Assembly (NCBI RefSeq): GCF_964199755.1
Contig: NC_133897.1
Coordinates: 167,970,678-168,034,677, forward strand
DNA from: Larus michahellis
Taxonomy: Eukaryota > Chordata > Aves > Charadriiformes > Laridae
Direction: 5' to 3'
DNA length: 64,000 bases
In this document: positions 23,901 through 34,100 of the stretch, piece by piece
Numbering within the stretch: position 1 is the stretch's first letter
Layout of the letters: every line of letters starts with the position of its first letter
Translations under genes and position numbers: made by a program
The notes under the pieces: generated by a model
Databases searched by the model: none
The model's input: only the letters and a program-made list of their open reading frames with translations
Told to the model about the DNA's origin: nothing

Positions 23901-25361
23901 AATATTTCTTTCGAAGCATGCACTGCTCAGGATGCAAACCTGGGATTAAACCAGGCTGCTTTTGGAGGTCTCCTGCCTGCATCCAGCAAGATCTTTTCTC
24001 TAACTGAAAAAGAATACTCCTCAAGGAAGATTTTCATGTGAATAATTCAAGCCACCCAGATAAACAACTTACATGTGTAAAGCATTAGCAAGTGCAAGTG
24101 CCGGCACATGCAGGATTTACACCGTTAAAATCAGCCAGGTTCAGGATTAATTGGAACAGCAACCAGCCTTCTGGCTAGATTGTACAGCGAAGTGTGCTGC
24201 GTATGTGTTAATTTTCACTGACTTCTTTGGTAAGTTTGCTGTCTTGTTACGTGATCTTTTTAAAAATGCGATTACAGTTGATAAGCTGCAAGAAAGAATC
24301 TTTTTATTGCCCTCAACTTTCTCAACCCCGTTGAGCACAATGATTTAGCACATGCCAAATTTAAAGTCTGTGAAGTCTCAAGTAAGAACATTTACAGCCT
24401 CAAATTAAGTGTGAGCCTAAGTGCTCTGCTAGACCAGAAGGGCCAGTAATTTGCAGGTGAAACCCTACAGAAGAGCCTGAGAAAAAATCAGTTTGCAATA
24501 AGGCAAAAGCCTCCCAAGCTGAGGAAATCAATTATTCCCCTGGAATAGTCAGAGGAATATTCAGGGCTGCACCCTCTTTTCCGTGCCTGACCCACAGCCC
24601 ACCCCTGTGCAAATGGGTCATCTTCCAGAGGCACAAGCAGCAGTTGTTGGCAGAGCCCAGCCAGGCAGAGTTAAAGTGCAGGTTCACACTGCATCCTTCC
24701 CCCCCCAAAAAACCCAAACAGGCAGTTATCAGAATGAGAATGGGACTCTGCATTTCTATCCCAGACCTGGGATCAACAGCGGCAAAGTGACACTTCAAAG
24801 CAACAAGCTGCAAGAAAGAGATAGAAGCCAGAATTGCGTCTTCTTGTGGCATGTCCATCTCTACTAATTTAGGTAATGATGGTTTGTAATTACAACTAAT
24901 AAACAAGCAAGTGAAAAAAATAATAATCAGGCTGTAGATAGTTATATGTCAAATTTGCAGCTTTATGGCAAATATTGGTCTCTCCCTATCCATCTCTGTA
25001 TATCCCTCAACTAATCCTTCATCTCAAAGAACTGCACCAAGGGCTCTCAGCTGCCTACTCCAAGGGCTGGGCTAGGATTGCACGAGTCAGGGGAGGTGGG
25101 TATCTCATCCCCCACTTCAACTCCTCAACATTCTTCCAACAACTTCCAACTTCTGGCTTCTTCTCCTGAGGAGTGGAGTATTTTCTAGAGCCCAATGACC
25201 CTTCAGATTCACCATTCATGCTGCAAAATCCTATTGGCATCCTGCAATATCAAAGACATGCCCTAACTCTGGGGGTCTTGCTAATGCAAAGCAATCCTTG
25301 GAGACTCACCACTCTCCGTGCACAGGGCTAGAAGGAGCACAACAAGAAGAGAAGTCTTCAT
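20752..25361 (-). CDS. LY6E-like: LY6-3: LY6E-like GPI-anchored three-finger protein
   Basis: The exons are 25,361-25,310, 21,724-21,605 and 20,960-20,752, giving 126 residues. The signal peptide is MKTSLLVVLLLALCTES. The mature protein has Cys at 23, 26, 35, 41, 48, 69, 73, 89, 90 and 95, then Asn96 in an NIS sequon. A Ser/Gly/Ala GPI-attachment region and a hydrophobic tail follow (about 106-126). The block RITKKCS before Cys6 and the motif LCNISGASSVK match what is known of avian and mammalian LY6E (SCA-2/TSA-1). LY6E is an interferon-inducible GPI-anchored surface protein of leukocytes and epithelia. Cysteine spacing equals LY6-2 residue for residue, so the two are tandem duplicates. A TATA box sits 52 bp upstream of the ATG. 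A CR1 in opposite orientation starts 85 bp past the stop. Which cluster member is the one-to-one LY6E orthologue cannot be decided from sequence alone. Confidence 0.88.
21605..21724 (-). CDS. LY6E-like: LY6-3 exon 2 (Cys1-Cys5)
   Basis: This 120-nt exon lies between acceptor TTTTGCAG and donor G|GTAAGTG. It encodes LMCFTC, Cys35, Cys41 and SDHEKYC48, then a short TTYSTTGLG linker. Confidence 0.88.
23541..23634. repeat. 47-bp tandem duplication
   Basis: Two 47-bp copies, each starting AACTGGGTTTTCCAGA and ending in ATGC, differ at only a few positions. They lie in intron 1 of LY6-3. Confidence 0.9.
25310..25361 (-). CDS. LY6E-like: LY6-3 exon 1 (signal peptide)
   Basis: This 52-nt exon reads ATG AAG ACT TCT and ends at donor G|GTGAGTC. 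The split codon completes as GCT (Ala18), the likely first mature residue. Confidence 0.87.
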
Positions 25362-25412
25362 CCTTTATAGGTCTCGCAGCTTCCAAAACAAGCAGGACTC
25401 ACCCAGGGCAGG

Positions 25413-25419
25413 TTTTATA
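25413..25419 (-). promoter_or_regulatory. TATA box of LY6-3
   Basis: TATAAAA on the minus strand lies 52 bp upstream of the ATG and is followed by CCTGCCCTGG, matching the block upstream of LY6-4. Confidence 0.65.
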
Positions 25420-25646
25420 CCTCTGCAGTGTTTGCTGTGATGCTAGGAGAATAACTATAGGGTTGCTGTGTCAGATGATGGATAATTGGGAGTAACATGT
25501 CAGTGCTTGCATGTGAAAGTATGCGTTGTTGGAAATCTAAGCAGGCTTATATTCCCCTCCCGCTTCTTCTTTTCCTGGTTGTTTCACAATGCAGCTTGTT
25601 CATCTAACTTTAAGCATGCAACAGTTTCTAATTCTGGTTAAGTGGA

Positions 25647-25672
25647 GGAAAAGCAAAACACGAAAACAAAAC
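25647..25672 (-). promoter_or_regulatory. Possible IRF/ISRE-like site upstream of LY6-3
   Basis: Three GAAA/CAAAA-type steps (GGAAAAGC, CACGAAAAC, AAAAC) lie about 230 bp upstream of the TATA box. They resemble the GAAANN repeats bound by IRF factors but do not match the strict ISRE. The idea follows from LY6E being interferon-induced in other species and is weak. Confidence 0.25.
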
Positions 25673-28600
25673 AGCATTCACGTGAGAAGAGGAATGTTTT
25701 CCTTTACAGGCCAGCTTGGGTCTCAGAGCAGGCTGCATCCTTGGGGATCCTGTCCTCCTCATGTACTGTTTTAGTGCATATGGAAATTGATTGAATTTGA
25801 AATTGAAATTGGGATTGAAATGTCTTCAAAATGTCTCCCAGGATTGTCAATACAGCTAGATCAGAAGAGCAGTATCCTTCCACTGAATTTCATAGGGGAC
25901 CAGACATCATTTTCTGTGGGCTTTTTTAAAACAGCAGTTCAAAATCGTAAATGTTTCTGTTCTAAACTTGGATATTTTATACGAGGGAAAATGTTTTCTT
26001 ATTAGAAAATAAATTCCACTGGGCAATGAAAATGACCACTTAAATTAAAAAATAGAAATAACACCCACCCCCATCACATTGAACAAGCTGCGATTTTTTT
26101 CAGAAATTACAAAAAATAAATGTCAGCGAGAAAAAACTAAACCAGTTAAAGCACGGAGAATGAGGGACTGCCTGCTCAAGGATCTCAACTCATTAAGTCT
26201 TCAAAAAAAATATATAGCCAGCCAAAATTATGTGAAATGCCAAATAGGAATACTCCACTGGGTTTCCATACGGTGCTCTTTATTCCTCCTTTTTTATCAT
26301 GTTTCATCCTATCTCCCTGTATAAAATCAGAATCTTTCCTGTCTTCTGATTGCTGTTTCTTTTTCCTCCCACTGTTGTCTTTCTGCCATCTAGGTGTAGG
26401 GACAGAGGCACAGTCCCAGAAATGGTCCAGCTGGATCCTTTTCACATGACACTCAGAGCTGCAGAAGCAACCTGCCTGCCCCAAACCTCTGCCAGCAACT
26501 CTGCCCCTTGCTGCTTTCCATCTGTTTTATTTCCCTTTTTTCTTAGTCTCAAAGTTGCTTAGATTTCCACCCCCCATGGTAAATATTTGGCCTTCCAATG
26601 TGACCCACCTACAGTCATTATCTCACTAAAAAGGCATGCCCAGTTCTTGAGATGATGTAACTCTTTCCAACACCTTTAAATTGGATGTATAAATATTGTT
26701 AGTATGGAGACCTGTGTGACTAAGGTGAGGAAATTTCTGCTTTCTCAATAGGTAGAGCATGAAACTCAGTTGGAACAGAGGTGGCAATTAACCAAGAAAG
26801 CTCAAAGGAGGGGCGTTGTTTGGCTTCACAAGACCAATGCCTTTGTAAGGCACCAGGCAGGAAGAAAATAGAAGCTGGCACCCTCCATGCCAGGCACTGC
26901 AGCCCTCTCTTCCTTGTGCAATATTTTCTTTTCCTCAATCCAGAAGGGATTTCATGAGCCTTTATTGGTAAATCAACTTTTATAGCTGCCTATTTGAGGT
27001 AATAGCAGAAAAGGGGGCTCTAGGCACAAGGCAATGCCATTCTGCAGCCCGTTCATTGCACTGCAGAGGCAGCCCACATTCAGATTTATTTCAGCCAACA
27101 GCATCCATTAACAGGTACAGAAATAGCATCTCAGCCAGGCACTTTTCCCCCCCCCCCGCCTTGTAGTCTTATCCAAGCGAAAACTAAAATATCTCTTGTC
27201 TCCTGCAAGCTGCTGAGATTTTGAGATGGCAAGGCTGTACTTCTTAAAGGAGTTATTGCAGGATTTCTGACAGTCAAGATTTTCCATTAGATGATCCTGC
27301 ACTTTACCAACTGGTCCCATATGTCCCCCTAATATTAATGTTATCTTCATCCTGCAGCAGTGCCAGATGAGAGAGATTGAAAAGAACCCATGGGGGTAGA
27401 AAGAACACAGATGATTAGGACACCAGAGGGACCAAGGCAAAGTTTACAAGTATTTGGAAGCTATGAACTTCAAGAATATTTTGGAAAGAGTATCAGGGGA
27501 TTTAACTGTGGGTGGAGGATGGGGTGGAAAGACTTATTTCCCTCGACACAGTTGCTGAGTGGAGATGGAAGGAGAGTGTTTTCCTCATCTTGTTCTAGAC
27601 CTGGTTGAAATTGTCATGTGAGAAAGGCAAACAATTTCTTTATTTTGGTGAAAACATGTAGCTTTCATGAAACAAAAGCTGAAATTTAAAAGTAACTGTG
27701 AAATCCAGATGTTTTTACTAAATATGTATTTTCAAGTTGGCCAAAAGCTTTGAGAAGCATTTCAGAAATTATGATGATTAACGTATAGGAAAAGGGATGG
27801 GAAAAGTGGTTGAAAAGAAGTGCAAAACCCCAAGTTTCTGTTGGTTCCGCAGCACAGAAATGCTACAATACTTACCATTCTTCAGTTAGCCCGTCTTGTG
27901 TTTAAATGAATACCAGAACACCCTCCTTGCCCAGAAATTAAATCTTTATAGGATGACAAAACCTAATCCCATCTTCACAGCCTACAGCCAGAGCTGCGTT
28001 TTTTCCCCGTTGCACAGAAACACGTTCACTTTGCAGCCTGTCTTGAGTGCTGGAGGAGCTCAGTACCCTCCTCAGATCCATCTGGGCTGCAAACATGAGG
28101 GCTTTTTTCCAGGTGCCACTTCTATAGAAGCCCTCTTGAAAAGCAGCACTGCACTTACAAACTGCTCAGCTGGGAATTATGCACCCTCCAGCTCCAAGAA
28201 TAAATGTATTTTGCCCATCTTAGCCATAGCTCTGCTCCTCCAAGAGCTGCAGGGGATCTCCACCCCATCTCCTCCATCCCCAAGCCTAGAAATGCAACAG
28301 TGACAGAGGAAAGGGAAGCAGCAGAGACCTCCCCACCAGATCAGACACCCATTCCCTCTGCCAGGCTCTTTCTGCCCGTTTCGCTGCAGGGAAATCATGA
28401 GCCATCACTCAGCAGCATCTTCTCCAAGCAGGCATGGAGATCACCTTTCCATGAGGACAGATTCCAGCAGCACCGTCCTCATCTTGGACATCTTCAGCAT
28501 CTTGGTGTGGGGTCTTTACCAATTTTAAAAGTTGAAACCATCCATCCTACAGAGATCACATGAGAACTTTGCAGCCCAACCAGGAGCACAACCAATACCT

Positions 28601-28938
28601 GGCAAACCTCCAGTCCTGCGTGTTAGCATTTACAAAACAATTCTCGCTACTGCTTACAATGGGAACAACACAAGCATCTTTGACCTTTCCAGGTTGACAC
28701 CTTCATTCGTTAGTGCTGAGTGATCAGGCAGAACATGTGGCTTTATGGAGTGTCTGTCTTGAGTTGCTGGATGCAAGTGAGTCAATTGAGAAAGGCAGCC
28801 AGGAAAAGACTCCCAGGTGTTAAAAAGTGGAATTCAATATGAAGTAGAGATTCAGACTACAGCCCTTTCTGGCAGAGCTGTTTTCTCAGCCTGATCTTAG
28901 TGTGAATATAGCAAACACACTCTAGAATAACATAAATC
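25673..28938. other. Intergenic sequence between LY6-2 and LY6-3
   Basis: It is AT-rich, with a short imperfect ATTGAA-type repeat near 25,790. No exon, RNA gene or clear transposon was seen. Confidence 0.55.
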
Positions 28939-28944
28939 TTTATT
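28939..28944 (-). terminator. Poly(A) signal of LY6-2
   Basis: AATAAA on the minus strand lies about 254 nt after the stop and is followed by a TG-rich stretch (GAGTGTGTTTGC). Confidence 0.6.
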
Positions 28945-29197
28945 TTGTTTGACAATTGTCATACATATGCTATCAAAAGAGCTTTCCCAGGGAAAATTAG
29001 TACAAAACAATGAATGATACAGGGGAAAAAATAGTAGCTACACTGCCATGCCATTTTGTGGATGGGATCAGAAGCAATGTCTTGGAAAAAACAGGGTAGC
29101 ATAGACCCTGTTGGGGACACTTGACAGAGGATGTTCGCTTCTCAGCTGGGGAATACCTTGTAGGTTCTTGGGTTGTCACATCTTCTCCCACCCCTCA

Positions 29198-29406
29198 TCA
29201 CAATCCTGCCCTGATGACACAGATCATACTGGCCACAATTCCCAGGAGCATCACGGCATAGCTGATTTTTATGCTGTTGGCACCACTGAAATTGCACAGG
29301 GAGGTTTTACAGCATTTGGTGGAATAAGCTGCCACACCGAAGTTCACGTTCGTCTCAGGACAGTCTACAGAACATTTCTTGGTGATGCGGTATCCCATGT
29401 CCTTGC
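29198..29406 (-). CDS. LY6E-like: LY6-2 exon 3 (Cys6-Cys10, GPI tail)
   Basis: The 209 coding nt follow acceptor CTCCATCCAG. The exon encodes YRITKKC69, DC73, KCC at 88-90, SLCN at 93-96 and a membrane-like tail, and ends at TGA. Confidence 0.88.
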
Positions 29407-32400
29407 CTGGATGGAGAATAGACGAGAAAGGAGAGCTATGATTTAAAATTCTTCTGCAAGAGCTGACCAGAGGATGATAGGAGGAGGTATAATACGCTAT
29501 GCTTAATTTGCAATGCAGCAATAACAGCTATCAGCAGATCTGATGAATGCGGGGTGAGTATCCACACAACCCGCACCAAATGCATGACACTAGAAAGTCC
29601 TTGATAGAAATCCACACCGTGCTTCCTGTAGGACAGCAAAAAATCATAGAATCATAGAATCACCTATGTTGGAAGGGACCTTTCAGATCATCGAGCCCAA
29701 CCATCAACGTAGCACTGACAAAAACCATCACTAAACCGTATCTCTAAGCACTATGTCTACCCATCCTTTAGATGCCTCCAGGGATGGTCACTCCACCACT
29801 TCCCTGGGCAGCCTGTTCCAATGCTTAATAACCTTTTCAATGTAAAATTTTTTCCTAATATCCTGTCTAAACCTTCCCTGGCACAACTTGAGGTAATTTC
29901 CTTTTGTCCTATCGCCTGTTCCTTGGGAGAAGAGACCAACCCCCACCTCTCTACAACCTCCTTTCAGTGAGTTGTAGAGAGCGATAAGGTCTCCCCTCAG
30001 CCTCCTTTTCTCCAGGCTGCAAATCACTGCCATCACTGCCGTCACTGTCACTGCATTTTCTGTTTCTAAAACCGCATTACTTACATCCAACCCTTTTCCA
30101 TCCTCCGTCACAAAGCATGGGTGTGAGCTCTCAGATCGAGCAACAGGGTCTGCTCATTAAAATCTGTGTGCTACAACCAGCCCTGCCACAAGGTGGTGAG
30201 GACCATACCACAGGTGGTGGATCACAGACCACCACTGAGGGATTCACTGAGGTTATGCGTTATGATCCATAAATTGATCCTCTGTGATCACTTCTTTCCA
30301 ACAAGACCTACTACTGCCCTAAATAAAAACTATTGTCCATCAATTTTTCTGGAAGAAAAAATAAAAACAAACACCTTGAGGTTTTGCTGGTACTCACCTA
30401 ACCCAGCAGTGCTGTATGTGGTTGTACAGTATTTCTCATGGTCTTCACACTTGTAGGTTTTAAGACAGTTCCAGTTGGAGTGCTCATTGTCACATGTGTA
30501 ACAAAACAGCGAGGAAGCTGGAAAGAGTGCATATGCCACATATTAGTGGTTTCCAGCATTAACCTCCTGGGAAGAAAGTGTCAAAAGCCATGTCCCTTCT
30601 TGGAAAATACAAGGTGAAAAGTATGTTAACGAACAAGTTTTCATGACAAGTGAAATAAGAAGTTAGTTTTGAGTAATGAAGTGAAGAAGCAAACAAACAG
30701 AACAAAGCAAGTTTTCTTTCTTTACTTCAGATTTTCGGTGATTAAACCTAAAACCACTTTTTTTTTCAGCCTGACCAGCACCCTCAGGTGACCTTTCTTT
30801 CTCCCCCTGGGTTCGCATTGGTCTGGTTGACAGCCAACCTGCAAAAGCAGAGTTCACAACCTGCCCAGATGGGTCCAGTATAGCTCTGGCAAGAAGAGGG
30901 GGAACTGTCACTGTTCTCAGGTGAGAGCTCAGTTGTTAGTATTTTCAGACTACATCTGCAAAACACTGTACAGACATGAATTAATTAAAGCCTATGACAT
31001 CCCTGTGAGCTAAATTACTGAGCACAGAGCCACATTAAAGGGAGTTCCCTGGGAGAGGTTGCTCTGGACAATAGAGAGATTATTTCTACCAGTGCCTGGA
31101 ACAACATGTTCTCAGTGATATTATTAGCATGGCTATTACAAAACCAGAAGTAGGTAGGATATGTATTTCTGAACAAAACTGAAGCAAATTGAGTCAAATT
31201 TCCAGGCTGGCCAGCTGGCCATGCTGGAAACACAGACACGTGCGATCTCGTTCCCTAGAGGTGGATTCACAACTAGTGAAAACTGTTTCCCTCCTGTTCA
31301 GTGTCCCCTGGAATGCTCCTCATTTCTGAGCAGCAGTGACAGAGACAGCTCAGCTGCTCTCAGGACAGCCTGCTCCATTGTAACCAGTGGTGGAGAGCCC
31401 TTGGTTGAAGGCGACCAAATTGCAAACTGGGGAGAGTCCTTCATTAGGCTGAAATTTCCCCGATTTTCTCAACGCAGGAAGGCTCTTATTTCTGCACAGA
31501 AGAGCCCCTTTCAATTTAATTTGAACCTGTTTTTAACAAGGAAACTCCTCCCAGGAATTCTCCAAAGCCCAGCTGCTGTGGATTCAAATTCATCTCTGAA
31601 GTTGAACCTGCCCACGACACATGGTTAGACAATTCCAGAAGCAGTTTTAAAAGAGAATTAAAAGCCATTTTAGGCCCTAACTACCCCAAGTAGGAGAAGA
31701 AAAGGCCCCCGTTCTGTGATGTGGGGAGCTGAGGTGCCTTAGGTACAGCTCAAGTCAGCATATGACTGACTGTCGTGCTCTGAAACCTACCCAGATGTTC
31801 TTTTCTAGTGCTAGGTGTTGTGAGCGGAGGTGTTCGCCATAACAGCAGATAAAATCATCCTTGTTGCATCCTAGTTTTAACTTCTTTTTAACTGACTATT
31901 CTGCACTCGCTGTTTCTCCGTCACTTGGATAAGTTAAGCCTCTCGCCTCTTCTCTGGAGGTCCCCCAACCGGAGTTGTGGGCTACTCTCCATTTGCAGAC
32001 CATGCCAAAACAAGCCCAGACACGCTGCCTAGCAAGTGTTATTGCATTTTTCTAGTCCCTGTAGCACTCTCTGATCTGCTTTTCTGCCAAATCTCACAAA
32101 GTTGTTCAAACCACTTCCTGCTGCAGATGGAGACCCCAGTATGTATGTGAAAGCAACCGAAATGCACTCGACTGACTGATGCAAGGAAAAACCCTCCCAG
32201 TCAGGAAACAATAACAGCTTAAATCATTATAGCTGTTATAAAACCTTGCCTGCGTCTGACCTCCACCCTCCATTAGCTCTAGTTTTGCAAATGCAGCCAG
32301 AAATAGTCTTAACGGTGCAAAAAGGCTTGTAGTACTCCTGCAAATACACTCACAGAGACGATGTTTCTCAACTGGATATTTCTACACAATTATCTAGTTT

Positions 32401-33068
32401 TATCTGCACCTCCTTTTGAATGAGGACCAGCACAGAGCATTGTGGATCCCATTACAAATACACTCACTCCTAGACACTTAAAAACCTCTTCAAACCTAAG
32501 AGCAAAGAGCTGTTAGGCTTTCAAATATCTGCCAACAACCTACTTTCTTAATTGTAATGTCTTTGTGGGAAATAAAGTGAAACACTGGCAGAAGACGTGG
32601 TGTCAATAGCAGCTGTATTACCTTTATCAAGAGCTCCTCAAGTTTCATTCAGGAACAAAAATAAAACCAAAGGCAAAACTGTGAGCCCAGCTTCATTCCT
32701 ATTAGCATTTCTCAGTTCACATGTCTATCTTCAGATGTGAGTGGTCGGAGCTTGGTACTTGAGGGTGTGAGAAACCAGAGTAGTGAGCTTGTCTTCTTTG
32801 GGTTACGGGTACCTCAGCAGAACTCACCCAGAAGCTAAGACTCAACCACACTAAATATTGCTTGGTGCAGCTGACGCCAAAGAGAAACTGCACTACCAAG
32901 ACCTCACCAATTCCAATAAAAACTGTCAAACCTTCTTTTCCCTGCGTTATTCCTAATTTCACTTCTGGTATTTTCATCCTCTCCATCTGGCGCTCCCAGC
33001 CTCCAAAGCTCCTTACCTTGCTCGGCACACAGGACTGCCGCCAGCAGGGCAATCAGAAAAGCCTTCAT
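29198..33068 (-). CDS. LY6E-like: LY6-2: LY6E-like GPI-anchored three-finger protein
   Basis: The exons are 33,068-33,017, 30,517-30,398 and 29,406-29,198, giving 126 residues. The signal peptide is [17 protein letters not shown]. The LY6/uPAR domain has Cys at 23, 26, 35, 41, 48, 69, 73, 89, 90 and 95, then Asn96 in an NFS sequon. The Ser-Gly-Ala-Asn segment and the hydrophobic stretch (about 107-121) predict GPI anchoring. The MKAFL start and the C-terminal layout resemble bird LY6E. The SNWNC and RITKKC blocks are shared with other members of the cluster. Intron 2 contains a CR1 (29,643-30,018). The promoter carries two TATA boxes. Expected location is the outer leaflet of the plasma membrane. 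The role is inferred from LY6E, which modulates lymphocyte signalling and viral entry in other vertebrates. LY6-2 and LY6-3 are equally good LY6E candidates. Confidence 0.88.
29643..30018 (-). mobile_element. CR1 LINE 3' fragment in LY6-2 intron 2
   Basis: ATCATAGAATCATAGAATCA is the inverted octamer end. The minus strand encodes [20 protein letters not shown] and later [13 protein letters not shown]. It has the same orientation as the gene. Confidence 0.92.
30398..30517 (-). CDS. LY6E-like: LY6-2 exon 2 (Cys1-Cys5)
   Basis: This 120-nt exon lies between acceptor CTTTCCAG and donor G|GTGAGTA. It encodes LFCYTC, SNWNC35, C41 and EDHEKYC48. Confidence 0.88.
   Translation of the reverse strand, partial: LPRCFVTHVTMSTPTGTVLKPTSVKTMRNTVQPHTALLG
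33017..33068 (-). CDS. LY6E-like: LY6-2 exon 1 (signal peptide)
   Basis: This 52-nt exon ends at donor G|GTAAGGA. The signal peptide is Ala/Leu-rich with cleavage predicted near Gln17/Ala18. Confidence 0.87.
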
Positions 33069-33119
33069 GGTCGTTGTGCCCTCAGAGCCTGAACAATGTA
33101 GGATGGTGCACCATGGTAA

Positions 33120-33153
33120 GGTTTTATACTGGGACTGGTTTTATACTGGGACT
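33120..33153 (-). promoter_or_regulatory. Duplicated TATA-box core promoter of LY6-2
   Basis: A 17-bp unit containing TATAAAA is repeated perfectly in tandem (33,120-33,136 and 33,137-33,153). The two TATA boxes sit at 33,122-33,128 and 33,139-33,145, which is 54 and 71 bp upstream of the ATG. The downstream one occupies the position used by the paralogues. Confidence 0.7.
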
Positions 33154-33538
33154 GCATTTGACTTCCTTTGATTACAGTAATTTGAGGTTTGGGGAGTGAC
33201 AGCACATAAGATGAGATGTGATCAGTGATGGGTGTGTTTGTGCGTAGGAACCTATTATGAGTCTCCAGGTAGCAATTTTTTTTAACATCTCATTCAGATC
33301 CAATCTTTTTTTCCAAGGCCTTCTCCTGCTGACCGAGTCTACATTGCTAATTTAGGGGAAAATTTATCTGATTCAAACATGGGAGTCCCTTCTTACTCCG
33401 TTGGGCTGAACCATGAAACCTGGAGCAAAGCAAAGGCAGCTGCACCAGTCTGGGGTGGCTCATAGCTTGCAACATAGTAGGCGTCACCTGGCATCCTCCA
33501 TCCTTTCTCTCTGACATGATATGAGAGATGAGAGCTTC

Positions 33539-34100
33539 TGTCGTGGTTTGAGCAACACAGGACTAATTTATCTTCTAATGCTTGGGAAAACTGCACTTTT
33601 AGAAGATTCTAGTGTCTGAATTGGTGAAAATATTTACTTTATAGCCAGCTATGGTATGTGGGTTTCAAGGTCTCAGTGTTTTTGAGTTCACCAGGTGCAG
33701 GGATAAGGAAGAGTGAGACCCAGGCACTTGACCCAAGCTGCCAACAGGATTATTTCATACCATGAATGTCACATTCAATATAAATTAGAAAGTTTGTAGC
33801 AAAGTTCTCTCTCACCCTTGATGACTGCAATCCAGACAACTTCTTGCCACGTTGCCGGACCCCTGAGCCCTTCTCTTCCTCCTGAAACCATGGTGTCCGG
33901 CATTTGCTGTCCACTGCTGGGAGTGCACAGATTCGTACTGATAGAATGGGCTGAGTTCTTCATTATTATTGATGTTAATTATTTAGTTTTATCCTATTAA
34001 CTCTATTTATATGTCAGCCCTCGTGTTTCTATGTTTTCCTCTGATTTCTCTTCCTGGGTTGGAGGGGTCATTGGGTGATAGAAGAAATGTCTAAACTACA
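33539..34100 (+). mobile_element. Solo avian ERV LTR upstream of LY6-2
   Basis: It starts TGTCGTGGTTTGAG and ends near CTAAACTACA, an inverted terminal match. In between are a TATA-like AATATAAATTAG, the ATTATTATTGATGTTAATT tract and a GTTGGAGGGGTCATTGGG block typical of avian ERVL-like LTRs. No clear target duplication and no internal region were seen. Confidence 0.7.
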
